Assembly (NCBI GenBank): GCA_022575985.1 | Contig: JAKSXM010000266.1 | Location: 1 to 64,000 of the forward strand | Direction of reading: 5' to 3' | Length of the DNA: 64,000 bases | From: Anagrus nilaparvatae | Taxonomy: Eukaryota; Arthropoda; Insecta; Hymenoptera; Mymaridae | In this document: piece after piece, positions 23,615-36,372 of the stretch | How positions within the stretch are numbered: the stretch's first letter is position 1 | Layout of the letters: every line of letters starts with the position of its first letter | Made by a program: the position numbers and the translations under genes | Notes under the pieces: generated by a model | Told to the model about the DNA's origin: nothing | Database searches by the model: none | Seen by the model: only the letters and a program-made list of their open reading frames with translations

Positions 23615-24514
23615 CCCATTAGCGCCTAATCGACCATCCAAGGACAGTTGAATATTTTTATATGAAAAAGTGAAAATTTTGAGCTAAAAACGTCACCCTG
23701 TAAATTTTTGGGTCGCTCTTTTCATTTTTGAGGTTCATTTTCACCTACAACCCCTAGGTAAGGAGGTATCAACCCCTAAAGTAGGGTAAAATTTACAAAA
23801 TCTTTTGAAATGTTTATTTACGTGATAAAAACTTACTAGGCATTGAAAAAATTTTTAAATATCAAATACTTTTAAAATCCACCCCCTCAACCCTCCGTTT
23901 TCACCCCCCAGATAACGTAAGTTCTCTGTAAATATTATATTTTCATTTTTTAACTTTTTTAAAAATGAAAAAATCAATTTTAATGTTTAGTAAGTTTTTT
24001 ATCACGCAAATAAAGATATCAAAAGATTTTGTAAATTTTACCCTACTTTAGGGGTTGATACCTCCTTACCTAGGGGTTGTAGGTGAAAATGGACCTCAAA
24101 AATGAAAAGAGCGACCCAAAAAACCTACTAGGTGGTGTTTCCAGTCCAAAATTTTCGAATTTCAAATACTTGTAAAATCTACCCCCTCAACCCTCCGCAT
24201 TCACCCCCCAGATAAGGTAAGTTTTCTGTAAATACTTATATTTTCATTTTTTAACTTTTTTAAAACCGAAAAAATCAATTTCAATACCAAGTAAGTTTTT
24301 TATCGCGTAAATAAACATTTCAAAAGATTCTGTACATTTTACCCTACTTTAGGGGTTGATATTTCCTTACCTAGGGGTTGTAGGTAAAAATGGACCTCAA
24401 AAATTAAAAGAGTGACCCAAAAAACCTACTAGGTGACATTTTTAGCTCAAAATATTCACTTTTTCATATAAAAATATTTAACTGTCCCTGGATGGTCGAT
24501 TAGGCGCTAATGGG
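23615..24514. mobile_element. piggyBac-type MITE between TTAA sites
   Basis: Exactly 900 bp, with tips CCCATTAGCGCCTAATCGAC in inverted orientation, flanked by TTAA at 23611-23614 and 24515-24518. A TTAA target and CCC-starting inverted repeats are hallmarks of piggyBac elements. The interior has three copies (one inverted) of a module with CCTAGGGGTTGTAGGTGAAAA and GCGACCCAAAAAACCTA. No transposase is present. Confidence 0.8.
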
Positions 24515-24518
24515 TTAA

Positions 24519-26682
24519 CAATAATAATTAACTTACTTAAAGAAATTTATTAATTATAGCACGCGAGAGAGATTATATTCATTAGAAATCAGTGAAGCGA
24601 CTAAGGAAAGTATTTACGTAACAATTATATAATACATAGGGCAGCTGCATAACTTTTTGGGACTCGAGTCATCTTATTATACTATGATGTTTTAAGGCAA
24701 TACATACATATACATTCACACATATACTATAGATATTATTTTGTATTTCCAACAATTACCTTTATTTTAAATATTTATGGGCTCATTAGAGCGTCAGACT
24801 AGATTAAGCCTCTTAACTTAGAAGCACTGTGTGCTTGAAAGGATGAATAAAATAAATAATGACATTAATTAATTGGTAGAAACTAACGTTATTATAAAAT
24901 GACCGAAGGTCAGTGTCTTAAGCGGGACTTCAGGCGACACACTAAAGAGCCCACGATCTACGAGGCGTGCGTACATATATACATATACACAACTATTTAC
25001 ATATATACGTTTTCACAACATTTCCACCCACCACATTTTAAAGAATTTAAAATGTATCAACTTACTATTATTTTAATATTAAGAAAAAACATTACAAGTC
25101 CAAATATGTGGTGAGAAGAAATGCTGCATTACAATATTTTATATTGCAAGAAAATCATAATCTATATAAAGCCATTAGTTAATCTAAATTATAGTTACAT
25201 ATTTTTATAAAAACGATAATAAATTATTTAAAAAAGATAATTATATGTAACAAATTCTTTTATCAAAATAAATAAATTTTTACAATTTTTAAAATAAAAG
25301 TTATCACGTAATTCAATACAATATAATTTATAGTATTTAAAATACAACAAACATAAATATTTTATAAATTTTACAAACAATAGTATATTTACAAACAGAA
25401 TTTATATAATTCATTACATAGATTTTATTTAAAAAACTTTAATTGAGTTGATGACCTGGTCTCGAATCCAACCACAACACTACAATACCAGACCACCAAG
25501 ACGTCCATAAACCCCAATGTCTATAACTAAACCATTATAAGTATCACATGATACCATTGGAGCTTTTACCAAGTAGACATTAATTATTTAATCAACATTA
25601 TATAATGAAATTGTAATATCCACTCATCCCCCCCCAACCAAAAAAGAAAAATTTTTTTTTAATACCTTACTAATACTAATACTTTACACCAGTGAACTAA
25701 AAGTCCAAAAAATTAAATATTTTATCCAAAGCTATCTGCGAAGGAATTAATTTTGTTTGAGCCAAGTGCCCTAAAACCAAAAATTAGAATATAGAATGAA
25801 TGTCTAAAACAGTTTATTTTTAGCCAAGTATTTATAAGAACCAATATTATATATCTATTAAATAATTTTAAAATAATATTATTTTAGCTTTAAAATATTT
25901 GTCAATAAATTATTAACAAGATACCTAAGGAAGAGAAGAATAACACAAATCTCCAAAATCATCATATATGTGATATACTACCAAAAAATACAGATGTTAA
26001 CATTTTTCTTTTCTATCAAGGTCAGGATATAATATCACATGATTTACTAAAACTGAAAGCTTTTCAAAAATTCACTACATTAATATCTTACCATACACCT
26101 TGATAGATCCAAATATATTTTTCTAAAAGATTTATAATTTCCATGTTGTTGTGTTACGTGTATACATGTAAATATGTATGAGTGTGTGTGTGCGCACCCT
26201 CTTCATTTTTAGAGTTGGGTCCTCATTGTCACCTCAGTGCGTCAATGACTTCCAATTTGAATAGACGCTGGCCTTTGGCCTTCTAATAATAAATATTGGT
26301 TTATATTAATTGGTTTCATCAGTTATTTAATATTATTTTCCCATTTCCTTGCCACCCACTCCAACATTTGGCATCTCTGTTGTTTTTTTTTTAAATAAAA
26401 AGGAAAATATACGCTGTGAAGTGAAGAAAATAAAAGAAAATTCTGGTGATGTCTATAAAATTATTTTGTGATTTCTGGAGTGAAATATTTTATTATCAAG
26501 ATTTTATTTTATTGTAAAGAAAAATCAACAAAAACATGAAAAAATGTACTAGCATTATTAAAAAAATATATTTTTTTATGTGTAAAATAATTATGTGCTA
26601 CATGTGACTTAAAAAAAAACAAATATGGCGTTTTCTGGTATGTAACGTGGATATTTCAAGGTAAATTAAATATTGCAAATAT
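24519..26682. other. AT-rich DNA, no recognised gene
   Basis: I see no gene or large repeat. A possible tRNA-derived phrase (minus strand, GGATTCGAGACCAGGTCATC) lies at 25440-25500. A short CA/TG-rich tract is at 26160-26195. Confidence 0.4.
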
Positions 26683-26685
26683 TTA

Positions 26686-26747
26686 GGGCGCGTGTATGTA
26701 AGTTAAAAAATTTATTAAAGAGCGCCTTTTAACTATACACGCGCCCC
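26686..26747. repeat. Hairpin with ~21 bp stem
   Basis: GGGCGCGTGTATGTAAGTTAAAA is mirrored by TTTTAACTATACACGCGCCC with one mismatch and one bulge, around an AT-rich loop. The GC-rich base of the stem stands out from the AT-rich surroundings. It may mark the tip of an insertion. Confidence 0.6.
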
Positions 26748-26749
26748 CG

Positions 26750-27356
26750 GTAATACTTGCTTATAATAATAATACGGGGGGATTGAACTCTTCCCTTTTT
26801 ACTGGGCTAGCTCTTGCACAAGAAACAATCTCCTCGACAGGTAGGGGGAGTCCTAAAAAAAGGGTTGAAAAAGGCGAAAAACTAGGTTATGAACATGCAC
26901 TAATAACACACACTTATTTAATTTTAAAACGGAATCTTAATCAAATTATTTATTTAATTATTAAACTGCTCTTAGGCTTAAACTTGAATAAATATATATT
27001 ACATAATATGCACCTTTACATATACCGAAACGCGCACACACACACACAGAACCCCGAAGCATATGTAATTAAATTACCGGCTCGTTGTCCTTTCTCGATG
27101 ATGCTCTTGATCTCGGAGACGGCGGTGGCAGCAAATGGCAATGTTGATGGCTTCTCATAAGATTAATTTTCAACGGCAGGCTGTACACGAGGGAGTTATA
27201 CTCAACACCTCGATCAACGGCTGCTATGATATGTTTTCTTCTGAAAAGACCGTCGTCGGTTGCGTTTATGTAGCTTCTTTTTTATATAAATTTTTGTCAA
27301 CACTTTTTAAAGTCGCGACTATATTTATTAACTAATTCTTTAATATTAATAATTAA
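26750..27356. other. Moderate-GC segment without recognised coding content
   Basis: An open frame at 26783-27160 contains CA-repeat-derived residues and no motif, so I do not accept it as a gene. The segment resembles retroelement LTR or leader DNA seen elsewhere in the window (43600-44600, 48300-49450) in style, but no alignment was established. Confidence 0.3.
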
Positions 27357-27358
27357 TA

Positions 27359-28001
27359 CAGTAGTCCCTCGGTATACGCGGATTTTTTATACGCGGATTC
27401 GCTTATACGCGGTTCATTAATTGTAGACATCCCTCGATTTACGCGGTCTTTTCCCTCGCTTATACGCGGTTTTGATGTTTTTTTGTTTTTATTTTTATTT
27501 TTATTTTTATTCGATCCTGCCATAAACATAAATTGTTATTAGTTGTATTTTATTGAGTTAAATTGTTGATTTTTATTTACAATTATTTTTAAAAATTTAT
27601 CATGGCACCAACTACAAAAAATTTATCTAAAACTGAAAAGAAAAGAAAAGTTTTAAATGTAGCAGAAAAATTAAAAATTTTGGATCTTTTGAAAAATGGC
27701 GAAAAAATTGCTGATGTTGCGCGAAAATTTGGTATTAATGAATCTTCTGTTCGAACAATAAGGAAAAATGAATAACATTAGAGCTAGTGCTTCACATTTA
27801 GGCCCTCATGCTAAATTGGTTAAAATTAAAAGAATTGATTATTGATAAAAAAAGTGTAAGTTTGAGTCATTTTTGGTCTTTTGCATTTTTGGATTCCCCT
27901 AACCCCCATTTTCCCATAAGACTAATGCTTCCGTATACGCAGTTCCTGTATACGCGGTAATCTGCTGGAACCGAACCCCCGCGTATACGGAGGGACTACT
28001 G
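27359..28001 (+). mobile_element. Tigger/pogo-like element, internally deleted (643 bp)
   Basis: Tips CAGTAGTCCCTC are in inverted orientation, with repeated TATACGCGG motifs, flanked by TA at 27357-27358 and 28002-28003. This is the classic Tc1/mariner-superfamily target and the pogo/Tigger tip style. Only the start of the transposase survives inside, so most of the catalytic region has been deleted. Confidence 0.9.
27602..27775 (+). pseudogene. Tigger transposase N-terminus (CENP-B-like HTH), broken
   Basis: A 57-codon frame from ATG encodes a Lys-rich leader and a psq/CENP-B N-terminal helix-turn-helix (EKLKILDLLKNGEKIADVAR, KFGINESSVRTI). Right after the stop, the expected continuation (ASASHLGPHAKLVK) appears in a neighbouring frame up to about 27842, showing a frameshift. 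This HTH binds transposon ends in intact relatives; here the DDE catalytic domain is missing. Confidence 0.88.
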
Positions 28002-28267
28002 TAATTAAAAACGGGATGGGCTTAACGTGACTTTTGTTCCAATAATTAAAATCCGTAGTCACGTGAATATTATTTTTACGAGATCACTTGTTGCTTAACT
28101 TGTGCAATCTGAGGAAGTTCTTCTACCCTCTCTCTTTTTTTTCTTTTGCGCTACCATAACGAGCTCGCTTTCCTATTCTTTTCTTTCTGCTGCCTGCTGG
28201 GTACTGCCCTCTGTGCTTGGCGGTGGTAGATAAGAATTTTAAAATGTACTTTTTGTTGGCTGTTGCG

Positions 28268-28274
28268 CGTGTGT

Positions 28275-28305
<31 letters not shown>
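28268..28305. repeat. (GT)n microsatellite
   Basis: About 18 GT dinucleotides with one GTAT interruption. The surrounding 28004-28312 holds no recognised gene. Confidence 0.95.
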
Positions 28306-28312
28306 GACGGCT

Positions 28313-29931
28313 TATTCGTGTTTACATATCTTACTACTATATATATTTAAAAATTTATTTGTGTGTCTGTATGTGTGTTCCATCATCAGGGTCAAACCAC
28401 TGAATAAAATTACATAAAACGGGTGTCAAAATAAAGATAAAAATTCCGCGGGTGATATAGGCTATAGATTTTCTGCTCAGCTATCGTAGTTTTTGAGATA
28501 TTTAATTTTTAGTGTTTTTGAAATTGATAAAATTTTGAAAAATCTCGAGACTATCGACAAATTTTGTTGTCACAAGTTTGTACTATTCGATTAAGCACCA
28601 ATTTTTACGTATTCTCCTAAATTTTTATTCAAAACGGAGGTATCTTTAAAATTTTATAAAATATTTTTGAAGCTGGTTAGTAATATTATTTTCATTTTTT
28701 TATTTTTTATGGTGTTCCATCATGAGGCTCGATAAAATAAAAGAAATTACATGAAACCAGTGTTAAAATAAAGTTAAAATAGAAAATTGTTTACTATTTT
28801 TGGGAAAAATTAAATTTTTGAAAATTTTGTTAAAAAGTGAAATATCTGAAAAATATGATAAAATTTTAATGTCGCAATTGGTTTTACTTGATTCAATTTT
28901 TAAATGTAAAAAAGTCAATTTTAGAACCATCTATATATACATATCTTAATACTATATACTATATACTATATATATTGCATAAACTATATACTATATATAC
29001 CCTAATGACTCAAGTACCGCCGAACCAAAGCCTATAATTTTTCATTAATGTTTAAATGTGTTTGCATAATTATAAATTTGTTGTGAAACAAAAATTTTTT
29101 AAGCAACAGAAAAATATTGAAGTAAATGTGAATAGAAGGGACTGAGCCTCATCTGAAAAATCTGAACGTGTTTGCATAATTATAAATTTGCAGTGAAAAA
29201 TGATTTTTTGAATCAACACAAATAGAAGTAAATGCGACACAGGGGGGGCGGAGCCCCCCTCCAACTTTTGCTAGTATTAAGATATGTATATATAGATAGT
29301 TCTAAAATTGACTGAATCAAGTAATACCAATTGCGACATTAAAATTTTATCATATTTTTCAGATATTTCACTTTTTAACAAAATTATCAAAAAGTTTAAT
29401 TTTTCCCAAAAATAGTAAACATTTTTTTATTTTAACTTTATTTTAACACTGATTTTATGTTATTTCTTTCATTTTTTGGACCCTCAAGATGAAACACAGG
29501 CACACAAATAAATTATTAATAATACCATAAAAAATAAAAAAATGAAAAAAATATTTTTAACCAGCCTCAAAAATATTTTATAAAATTTTAAAGATACCTC
29601 CGTTTTGAATAAAAATTTAGGAGAATATGTAAAAATTGGTGCCGAATTGAATAGTAGAAACTTGTGACAATTAAATTTGTCTATAGTCTCGAAATATTTT
29701 AGTTTTTTTCAAAATTTTTCAAAATTTTATCAATTTTAAAAACACTAAAAATTAAATATCTCAAAAACTACGATAGCTGAGCAGAAAATCTATAGCCTAT
29801 GTCACTTGCGGACTTTTTATCTTTATTTTGACACCGGTTTTATGTAATTTTGTTCAGTGGTTTGACCCTGATGATGGAACACACACACAGACACACAAAT
29901 AAATTTTTAAATATATATAGTAGTAAGATTT
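28313..29931. repeat. 1.6 kb foldback with a Helitron-like centre
   Basis: The left arm, about 28313-28965, returns inverted at 29275-29931, including CATCAGGGTCAAACCACTGA, CTATCGTAGTTTTTGAGATA and TTTTTATTCAAAACGGAGGT. The centre (28966-29274) holds two direct copies of a TGTTTGCATAATTATAAATT module and ends in a hairpin plus CTAG. The same arm sequence occurs singly at 19390-19930. No ORF. Confidence 0.75.
29221..29274 (+). mobile_element. Helitron-like 3' terminus
   Basis: The GC hairpin AGGGGGGGCGGAGCCCCCCT (29241-29260) is followed ten bases later by CTAG (29271-29274) and T. It is nearly identical to the minus-strand terminus at 19159-19200. The matching hairpin, spacing and end at two loci support a real transposon terminus. 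No TC start or helicase was found. Confidence 0.5.
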
Positions 29932-29954
29932 GTAACGAAAAATGCTTCGTTACA

Positions 29955-30934
29955 ATAGCCCCACTTAGAGTCAACTTCTAAGGAGCTATTGCTGGGTTCC
30001 ATACAACATTATCATACTCGTGAAACATAAAAACTTACCCGGTCATTCTTAAGCCCTACTCTATATTATTTACATATTTACAGAATATATATACAATTTA
30101 CGAAAAATGACTAGAAAAAATGAGAATCCTAAGAGATCTAATCAATAATACAAAAGTATTAATTAGTTAAATATATGTACAAATTCTAATAATTTACCAT
30201 AATATGTATATATTGTACACCTGATATTAATAAATAAATAAAAAATTTAAAAAAAACTTGCTTCCGACTTACGAGGGAATAACAGCTTAATAGAATTTAT
30301 CTGCTTCACGCAAGAAAAAATGTAATCAGTAATTGGAATGAAATAAATAAAAAAAATGTAAAAATTTTGCTTTACAGAATATTACCAACAATTATTACTT
30401 ACTTCAACTCGTTACTGCTCCAATTAATTTCCAGGTATTAGGAATCAGGAGTTAGGTTAAGGTAGAATTTAAATCATTAGGCAATAATGTGAGTTTTTCT
30501 TATGATTATTATTACTACGAGATCAGAATAGTCTATTTGACTAGATGAGAGTGTTTTTCTCTCTTTGATTATCACAACTTAAAAAAATAAAATATTTACA
30601 AAGATAACAGTAATAATAAAAAAAATAAGAATGATATAATTATTAACATAGCCACTTGGGCTAATAATGAAAAATAAAAAGATAATATAATATATATATA
30701 TAAAAATATAAAGATATAATATTTTTCGAGCCTTTTGGGCGAACAAAAAAAAATGTAATCTAGTCTTTTGGGCAATATATTTTTAAATAGCTGATTTGCT
30801 AGTTTCTAGCCTTGCGGGCGTTGTGAATTTAATTTAAAACTAAAACTATAATATTAATAATAAAAAAAAAAGAATACATATATATATGAACGCTGGTCAC
30901 GTGGCTGCCTATTGGCGGTAATTTTAATTTTGAT
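29955..30934. other. AT-rich DNA, possibly retroelement LTR or leader
   Basis: It follows the palindrome TGTAACGAA...TTCGTTACA (29931-29954), which resembles LTR tips. CATACTCGTG followed by ACTTACC near 30015-30040 has a counterpart near 43977-44030. No coding sequence is seen; low-complexity AT tracts lie at 30590-30720. Confidence 0.3.
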
Positions 30935-31470
30935 CTAATACAATTTTTCGATAAGATCGAAATACGCAAGAAGGAATCTTATTATCTTTTCTAGCGAGTC
31001 TGCGTCTCTAATTGCGCTGACGATCTCTTCTGGAAGGGGGTCAATTTCATCACGTGGCCACAAGTTGCGCGGGACCCATAGGTCGTTTTCCTGTACTGGG
31101 GCGGTAAAGCTCGCAGGATTGCGCTCCCAAAGAGTGATTGGGTGATTTTCTCTCCCCTCTTCATTTATTATAGCCGGCTGGTGGAGGACATCGAAATGCG
31201 AGCTAGCTTTATGCCATTCTCCTTCCCGTTTTTCTCTACTTAATCCTTGTCGGTGGAGGAACCTTAAATGGGCTTTTTTACATCTTGGACACTCCAAAAT
31301 GTGTACTTCTTTTCTACCACAATTAGCGCAAATCAGGGCTGAGTGGGGCTCTGATTTGCAGTTTCTTCGCGAGTGTTCTCCACGGCGGCAATTGAAACAT
31401 TGGCCGGGCTGTGGACTGACGCGCGGGTCAAACTCAACCGGCTGAAGATAATGGTACCTTACCCCTGTCG
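30935..31470 (-). pseudogene. Gag-like fragment with two zinc knuckles
   Basis: A minus-strand frame, open from about 31470 through the ATG-initiated part at 31297 to the stop at 30935, contains two cysteine clusters: CFNCRRGEHSRRNC (CCHC) and CANCGRKEV...CPRCKKAH. The C-terminal ~85 residues are charged, ending in a hydrophobic helix. Paired knuckles are typical of the Gag C-terminus of gypsy- or BEL-like retroelements. Its position after the integrase tail shows it belongs to a different element copy. No capsid domain is visible upstream, so it is a fragment. Confidence 0.55.
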
Positions 31471-31772
31471 TTCTATGGCTGAAAGGGAATAACGGGAAGC
31501 CTTCCTATTACCTTGAAGCTAAGGCTATTAATCTATAATTGACAGGGGGCTTTTTTGGTTTAGCGTCCCTGGACCATGAGCGGAGGAGGATTACGTGAGG
31601 GGACGACTGGGACGACAGGACGACGAAGGGGCTCGAATTGGCTCGGTGGTAACGGGGCCACATTGGCTGCTGGAATCGTGGTTAGGGCCGATACCGATTT
31701 TCTCGTGGCTCCGATCGATGGCGTGGTCCATCGGCTGGAGCTGGAGCGTAAACCCCGTTGATGTACGTTAAT

Positions 31773-33180
31773 CTATTTACTACGAGGGCGGAGATTGTAG
31801 CGACTTCTTCTTGCATCATCGCTGGCGTGGTTGGCGGTGTGGTCGGCGGCTCTTCGGCTTGTGCCTCCTGGCTGTTTTTGAGGTCTTCCTCTCTTCTTAA
31901 CAGTTTCCGCGTGTACTTTGGGTATTCTTCCCGGAGAATTTTTCAATTCATACTCTGTTGGCGACAAGACTTTAGCTATTACATCGGGTGCTTCTCGCTT
32001 AAGCGCGAACTTTGCTGAGAAGTGTTTTTCGGGTGACGATTATGGCTGAGTCCTTCTGAGGATCATCCCCCTCCTTAAAGGAGACGTCCAGTCGACCCTT
32101 ATCATAGCGCTGCTTCTGTTTGTCTCGTTCGTCGTCTATGTGTTTAGCTACTAAGTCGCGTAGTACGTCTAGTCTTTTAAGTCAATCTTTCCAAACTTCT
32201 GGGTCTATTTTTGTAATGGTGTAATTTCGCTTTCTGTAGGCTGCTCGATTTGTCTTCTATGGCTTTTTACTAGTTTAGGCTGTCGGCCGTAATTCATGTA
32301 CGCTGGCAATGTTTTTAGCGTCTGCTGTATAGCTGTTTTTGCTGCGTGTCTTTTGACATTTGAATTCGTGCAAATGTTTATCCCAGTCCCTATGGTCATT
32401 TCCAACGAACATTCTTATCTTTTGTTTGAGGTTGCGGTTCGAGCACTCCGTAGCGTTCGCTTTAGAGTGGTAAGGGGGGGTAGTGATTACCCTCACCTCA
32501 TACTCGTTCATGACTTTGCGAATATGTTCGTTGTCGAATTCCGAGCAGTTGTCAGTCAAAAAATAATTTGGAGTTTCCCATCGGAAGAGTATAAGTTCTT
32601 CGAAGGCGTTAGTGACGGTTTTCCCGTTGGCTTTTCATAAGGGCTTTAATTCAATCATTCGTGTGAACAAATCTTGAAAAACAATTAAGTACTTGAAACC
32701 GTTCTTACTTCGCGCGAACTCCAAACAATCGCCCACTACTACAGTCCTTGGTTGTTCGACTATGCGGTTTTCCCATTAAGCCTTGCGGGGCTTTTTGGAC
32801 TGTTTTATGCCTTTGGCATTCTAGGCACGTAGTGACGTATTTTTCTGTGTCATGGTACATTCCGGGCCAATAATAATCCGTAGCTAAGCGTTGGTACGTT
32901 TTCGCTACTCCGAAATGTCCTGACCACGGCGTATTATGCATTTCTTGAAGTGCTTGTAGTCTTTACTCTTGTGGTAGTACTAATCGCCAATTATTTTCTT
33001 TACCGCTTATAGGGTCTAATAATTGGTCTCTTTTGTGTATATATAGTCTGTTTTCTTCAACTTTCCAATTTGGCAGTTTCCATGGCGTTTGTATGACATC
33101 TTGCATTCTTCTTGCGTACCACGGTTCTTTTATTTCTGCCAGGGCGGATATGTAATCAAGGTCGCTGTCATCGTCTTTTA
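31773..33180 (-). pseudogene. pol: Ty3/gypsy Pol 3' part: integrase and C-terminal tail
   Basis: Read downward from 33180: a pre-integrase stretch (WYARRMQDVIQTPW), the H2C2 zinc-binding domain (HFGVAKTYQRLATDYYWPGM, CLECQRHK; about 32905-32800), then core relics including TDNCSEF and TPPYHSKAN (about 32555-32490), and a basic tail ending SRYNLRPRSK (31773). Several stops and frameshifts separate the pieces. It is cut at 33180 by the next repeat element. Together with the Gag-RT part at 37666-41285, same strand, it may represent one element split by about 4.5 kb of insertions, but RNase H is missing. Confidence 0.8.
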
Positions 33181-33182
33181 CA

Positions 33183-35750
33183 CCAATAAAGAAAAAAACG
33201 CTGCCAAGTAATTGGCAATATGGTTTCTCATTAAGAATAACAAAATATTCTTAATCGTCATTTTACCTAAAAAAGTATAATGGCATAAGAAAAACTAAAA
33301 ATTATCTTTCCCTTTGATATTGCCATTTTAAAATCTCGTGGAAAAAATTAGATATTACAACCACGAGTACACCAATAAAGAAAAAAACGCTGCCAAGTAA
33401 TTGGCAATATGGTTTCTCATTAACAATAACAAAATATTCTTAATGGTCTAATTCACCTAATAAAAACGATAATTCTAGATAATATATTAGTTACTTTCAT
33501 AGAAAAAAATTAAGTACTATGTCCAAAAAGAAAAAATATATTGCCATTATTTTTATTTTTTTATGTAAATTATTTTGAAAAAAAATAAAATTCAAAAATT
33601 AAGTTTTAGATACAAAAATATGACTATAAAAAATATTTCTAAAACTAGTACTCCCACAGAAAAAAATGAGGTATTACTTTCCAAAAGGAAAAAAATATTG
33701 CTGTTTTTTTTATTTTTTTATGCAAAAAGTTTTGAGAAAAAAGTTCAATAAAAAAAAGTGTGAGATTGGAGATATCGAGTAAAAACAATATTTTCAGATA
33801 ATGATACTTTCATAGGAAAAAATTAGGTACTACATCCAAAAAGAAAAAAAATATTGCTGTTTTTTTTATTTTTTTATGCGAAAAATTTTAAAGAAAAAAA
33901 TTTTCATAAAATTAAGTATCCGATTTGAGATATCGAGTAAAAACCATATTTTCAAATATGACTACTTTCATATAATTAAATGAAGTATTACTTAAAAAAA
34001 AGACAAAAAATATTGCAGTTTTTGGTTCCTCAAAGAGGAACCATTGTTATAGGTCAAGTTTTGATTTTTGATTTTTTAGCATATAAGCACGTTTTGAAAC
34101 CCCAGGAAGCTAAACAACCGGTTTTTAAAAATAGTATGTATGTGTATGTGTGTGTGTGTGTGTGTGTGTGCAACCGGAGAAATTTCACAACCATTATGGA
34201 ATTAAGACCTAATTTTTTTAAAAAAATTTTTTTATCAAAAAATCTCAAACTACTTTTTTTTTTTTTAATTTGGATGTAATTCAATTCAAAAAATACAAAA
34301 AATACCAATTTTTTTTTTCTTTATGGATGCAGTACTTAATTTATTTCTGTGGTAGTATTAGTTTTAGAAATATCGTTTATAGTATTTTTTTGGACCTGAT
34401 ACTTCATTTTTTCAAAATTTTTTTCTCAAAATTTTGATCGCCAAAAAATACAAAAAACGCCAAAAATTTTTTAATTTTAAAACGTAATACTTAATTTTTT
34501 CCTATGGAAGTACGAGTATCTAGAATTATCGTTTGTAAAGGATTTCTCCATCTGATACGTAATTTTTCTAAATTTTTTTTTTCTAAATTTTTTACAAAAA
34601 ATAATTAAAAAAATACCATAATTTTTTTTCTTTTTGAAAGTAGTACCTCATTTTTTTCCATGAAAGTACTTATATCTAGAAGTATCGTTTTTACTCTATA
34701 TCTCGAATCATATAATTTATTTTTTGAAAATTTTTTTCTCAAAATTTTTTTCACCAAAAAATACAAGTAATACCAATTTTTTTCTTCTACATGGATGTAG
34801 TACTTAATTTATTTCTGTGGAAGTACTAGTTTTAGAAATATCATTTATAGTAATTTTTTGGACTTGATACTTAATTTTTTCAAAATTTTTTTCTCAAAAT
34901 TTTTGTCGCCAAAAAATACAAAAAACGCTAAAATTTTTTCTATTTTAGGATGTAATACTTAATTTTTTCCTATAAAAGTACGAGTATCTATAATTATCGT
35001 TTGTAAAGGATTTCTCCATCTGATACGTAATTTTTCGAAATTTTTTTTTCTTAATTTTGTACATAAAATATTTAAAAAAATACCATAATTTTTTTTTGGA
35101 CGTAATACCTAATTTTTTTTCCATGAAAGTACTAATATCTAGAATTATTGTTTTTACTCGTTATCTCCTAACCGATACCTAATTTTTTAAACAATTTTTT
35201 TTTTTAAATTTTTTACATAAAAAAATTAGAAAAAAACAATTATTTTTTTTTTTAGGACTTAGTACTTAATTTCTTTCTATGAAAGTATGAATATCTAGAA
35301 TTATCTTTTGTAAAGGATTTTTCTATCTGATACGTAACTTTTTTTTTCAAAATTTTTACATAAAAAAATTAAAAAAAACACCATACATTTTTTTCTTTTT
35401 GGACCTAGTACTTAATTTATTTCTATGAAATTACTAATATCTAGAATTAACGTTTTCCTAGGTATCATTTTTATTTCTCAATTTAAACATAGCAAAAAAT
35501 TTTTCTTTATTCCTATAGCTGGTGTAATTATGTCTTCAAGATATAACTACACCAACTACACCAAAAACTATCTAGCAGACATAATTATCATAAAAGAAGA
35601 TTATGTACTAGTGTAGAAAAATCTTCTTTTTTTTATGTAAAAATCCTAATTTTTGTTTTTCTTATGACATTATACTTTGTTAGGTAAAATAGACCATTAA
35701 GAACATTTTGTTATTGCTAATGAGGAACAATAGTGCCAATTACTTGGCAG
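33183..35750. mobile_element. Repeat element with inverted ends and internal tandem array
   Basis: The left end (GCTGCCAAGTAATTGGCAAT, then ATGGTTTCTCATTAA and AACAAAATATTCTTAA) occurs twice, at about 33200 and 33380, and returns inverted at 35690-35750. The interior consists of ~95-120 bp degenerate units (GTAGTACTTAATTT, ATGAAAGTACTAATATCTAG) in two blocks around GGTTCCTCAAAGAGGAACC (34024-34042) and a (GT)n tract at 34140-34170. It is closely related to 3700-5935. No transposase gene. Confidence 0.65.
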
Positions 35751-35986
35751 CGTATTTTAAGAAGAAGAGAAATTTTTTTAACAATATTTAGATACGAAAG
35801 TAATGCCAAATTTCTAGTTTTTTATTTTTAAATACAAAAAATTTCGACACTAAAGTCTTCAAAAAATAAAGGATTAGATCTAAGAAATCGAGTAAAAATG
35901 ATATTTATAAAACTATAGTACTTTCAAATGAGGTATTGGATCCCAAAAGAAAAAAAATAATGGTATTTTAAAAAATTTTTAAGGGA

Positions 35987-36372
35987 CCAAAGTCACGTTT
36001 TAAAATAGAGAATCATGGCAATTTTTTTGCTCCATTGGTCCTGAGGAACTATAGAACCAAGTTGGTAGAGGGTAGGCCTATTTGTAAGCTAAAAATTCGC
36101 GTAATTGCGTGATTATAAGATTTTTCTAAAATTTTACTTAAAAAAGGCTAATATTGCAAAAACTATTTTTTTGTTTATTAATATGATTATTTTTTGTTAC
36201 AAAACAATAACAATTGATTGCAATCAATGCCAACATAATCATATAAATTCAGAGAATATTTTGTAAGAAAAAGCCCACCTACTACCAGCTTGGATCTTTG
36301 GTTCCTCAGACTAATAGCGCCAAAAATGCTTATGATTCCCTATATTCAACGTGTGACCTTTGGCACCTTAAT
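35987..36372. repeat. Small foldback (~385 bp)
   Basis: The left arm, 35987-36085 (GTCACGTTTTAAAATAGAGA and TCCTGAGGAAC), returns inverted at about 36265-36372 with roughly 75-80 percent identity. The centre is AT-rich. It lies inside another fragment of the tandem-array family, which continues at 35890-35970 and 36430-36800. Confidence 0.55.

Noticed and set aside
25440..25500. Possible tRNA gene on the minus strand
   Set aside because: Only a B-box-like phrase; no acceptor or anticodon stem could be paired.
31576..32640. Plus-strand ORFs at 31576, 31758 and 32296
   Set aside because: Antisense to gypsy integrase and its tail; Gly/Arg- and Cys-rich composition is typical of shadow translation.
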